Origin: an uncultured Bacteroidota bacterium
Lineage (GTDB): Bacteria; Bacteroidota; Bacteroidia; Bacteroidales; F082
Direction of reading: 5' to 3'
Length of the DNA: 64,000 nucleotides
Assembly: GCA_903891085.1 (NCBI GenBank)
Contig: CAITDJ010000046.1
Coordinates: 1 to 64,000 of the forward strand
Positions 63,494 through 64,000 of this stretch are shown here, one piece after another. How positions within the stretch are numbered: the stretch's first letter is position 1; each line of letters begins with the position of its first letter. The notes beneath the pieces are model-generated. The model had not been told where the DNA came from. It worked only from the letters and a program-made list of their open reading frames with translations, and did not search any database. Made by a program: the position numbers and the translations under genes.

Positions 63494-64000
63494 ATGAAAA
63501 TGAAATCAGATAACATTGTGCTTCGCAGATTGACAGACGATGATGCACCGCACATGGCAACAATGGCCAACAACGAAAAAATATTCAGAAACGTACGCGA
63601 CGCCCTCCCCCATCCCTACACATTGGAGGATGCGATCACATTCATCAATAGCTGCAAAAATCATGATCCGATCACAACTTTCGCCATTGAATATTGCGGT
63701 GAATATGTCGGAAACATCGGACTTGTTCCCGGAAGTGATGTGTATCGTAAATCAGCTGAAATAGGTTACTTCATCGGAGAACCTTACTGGAATAAAGGAA
63801 TCGTAACAACAGCATTAAACCTGATAACTGAATATTGCTTTCACGACCTTGGTATGATTCGGGTTTTTACCGGTGTTTTTGAATACAATACGGCCTCTAT
63901 GCGGGTACTCGAAAAATGCGGTTTCGAAAAAGAATGTGTTTTTAAAAAGGCCGTTATCAAACAAGAAAAAATTTGGGATGAAGTGCGGTTTTCAAAGATC
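63494..64000 (+). CDS. GNAT N-acetyltransferase, RimJ/RimL-like (truncated by window end)
   Basis: Frame opens at ATG 63494 and is still open at 64000 (169 codons seen), so the end is outside the window. The pattern is that of RimJ/RimL-type GNAT enzymes: NIVLRRLTDDDAPHMATMANNE at the N-terminus, FAIEYCGEYVGNIGL, EIGYFIGEPYWNKGIVTTALNLI (the acetyl-CoA loop region, with Gly but without the perfect Q/RxxGxG/A) and VFEYNTASMRVLEKCGFEKE. Usual family length is about 170-185, so little is missing. Substrate (protein N-terminus or small amine) cannot be told. It starts 29 nt after ppc and may share its transcript. Confidence 0.88.
   Translation, partial: MKMKSDNIVLRRLTDDDAPHMATMANNEKIFRNVRDALPHPYTLEDAITFINSCKNHDPITTFAIEYCGEYVGNIGLVPGSDVYRKSAEIGYFIGEPYWNKGIVTTALNLITEYCFHDLGMIRVFTGVFEYNTASMRVLEKCGFEKECVFKKAVIKQEKIWDEVRFSKI

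Overview
The window looks like a chromosome segment of a Bacteroidetes (probably Bacteroidales-like) bacterium. The evidence is phylum-typical genes: PorZ next to recO, a secreted protein with a type IX C-terminal sorting domain, a UpxY-type NusG paralogue, an IPExxxVDY-type protein between rnc and pyk, DUF3109, a cysteine-poor TraR/DksA protein, a short AtpC, and an IleRS with the GIHH signature. Many genes are preceded by the phylum's -7 promoter box (TAnnTTTGC) and almost none by a Shine-Dalgarno sequence. Gene content is largely housekeeping. No CRISPR array, prophage, insertion sequence, tRNA or rRNA gene was recognised.

Layout. 1-2765 is accessory: two direct arrays of REP-like inverted-repeat units (about 148 bp, some shortened to 99 bp) bracket a YoeB-type toxin-antitoxin pair, which is also flanked by a second degenerate direct repeat. 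2766-5552 holds a small basic protein and a DUF2339-like membrane protein. 5777-10913 is a polysaccharide export module (Wza-like lipoprotein, Wzc-like tyrosine kinase with a Tyr-Gly tail, UpxY antiterminator, UDP-hexose epimerase) without glycosyltransferases beside it. 11076-15683 holds a coiled-coil membrane protein, tdk and a four-gene operon ending in rsmI that includes a 45-residue membrane protein. 15853-30376, all on the minus strand, holds a T9SS cargo, polA, pyk, an acpP-fabF-rnc-IPExxxVDY cluster, a MacAB-like ABC exporter and ruvC. 30397-34812 holds a flippase-like protein, a GT2 glycosyltransferase, argF, DUF3109 and mscL. 34992-39138 holds rodA, PBP2 and a WbpB/WlbA-like dehydrogenase. 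39364-44925 holds porZ-recO, a cyclophilin, pheS and a pyrophosphatase. 45824-53576 is the F-type ATP synthase, split into atpBEFHAG (plus), a ferritin gene, and a convergent atpDC (minus). 53854-58510 is ileS-dksA-lspA on the minus strand, and the right end carries a Rieske oxygenase, ppc and a truncated GNAT acetyltransferase.

The most unusual structure is non-coding. Short tandem tracts at many intergenic sites use a different word at each site but keep a 7-nt period. Two of them are interrupted by related GC-rich 21-nt segments, exactly three periods long. Three related ~100-130-bp intergenic repeats run into such tracts. Within genes, the points worth a second look are the repeat-encoded Tyr-Gly kinase tail, a strong hairpin-plus-T-run between atpE and atpF, the missing C-terminal domain of AtpC, and the swapped HIGH motif of IleRS. 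I did not find a convincing new multi-gene system. The repeat-bounded toxin-antitoxin cassette and the heptad tracts are the best candidates for something undescribed.
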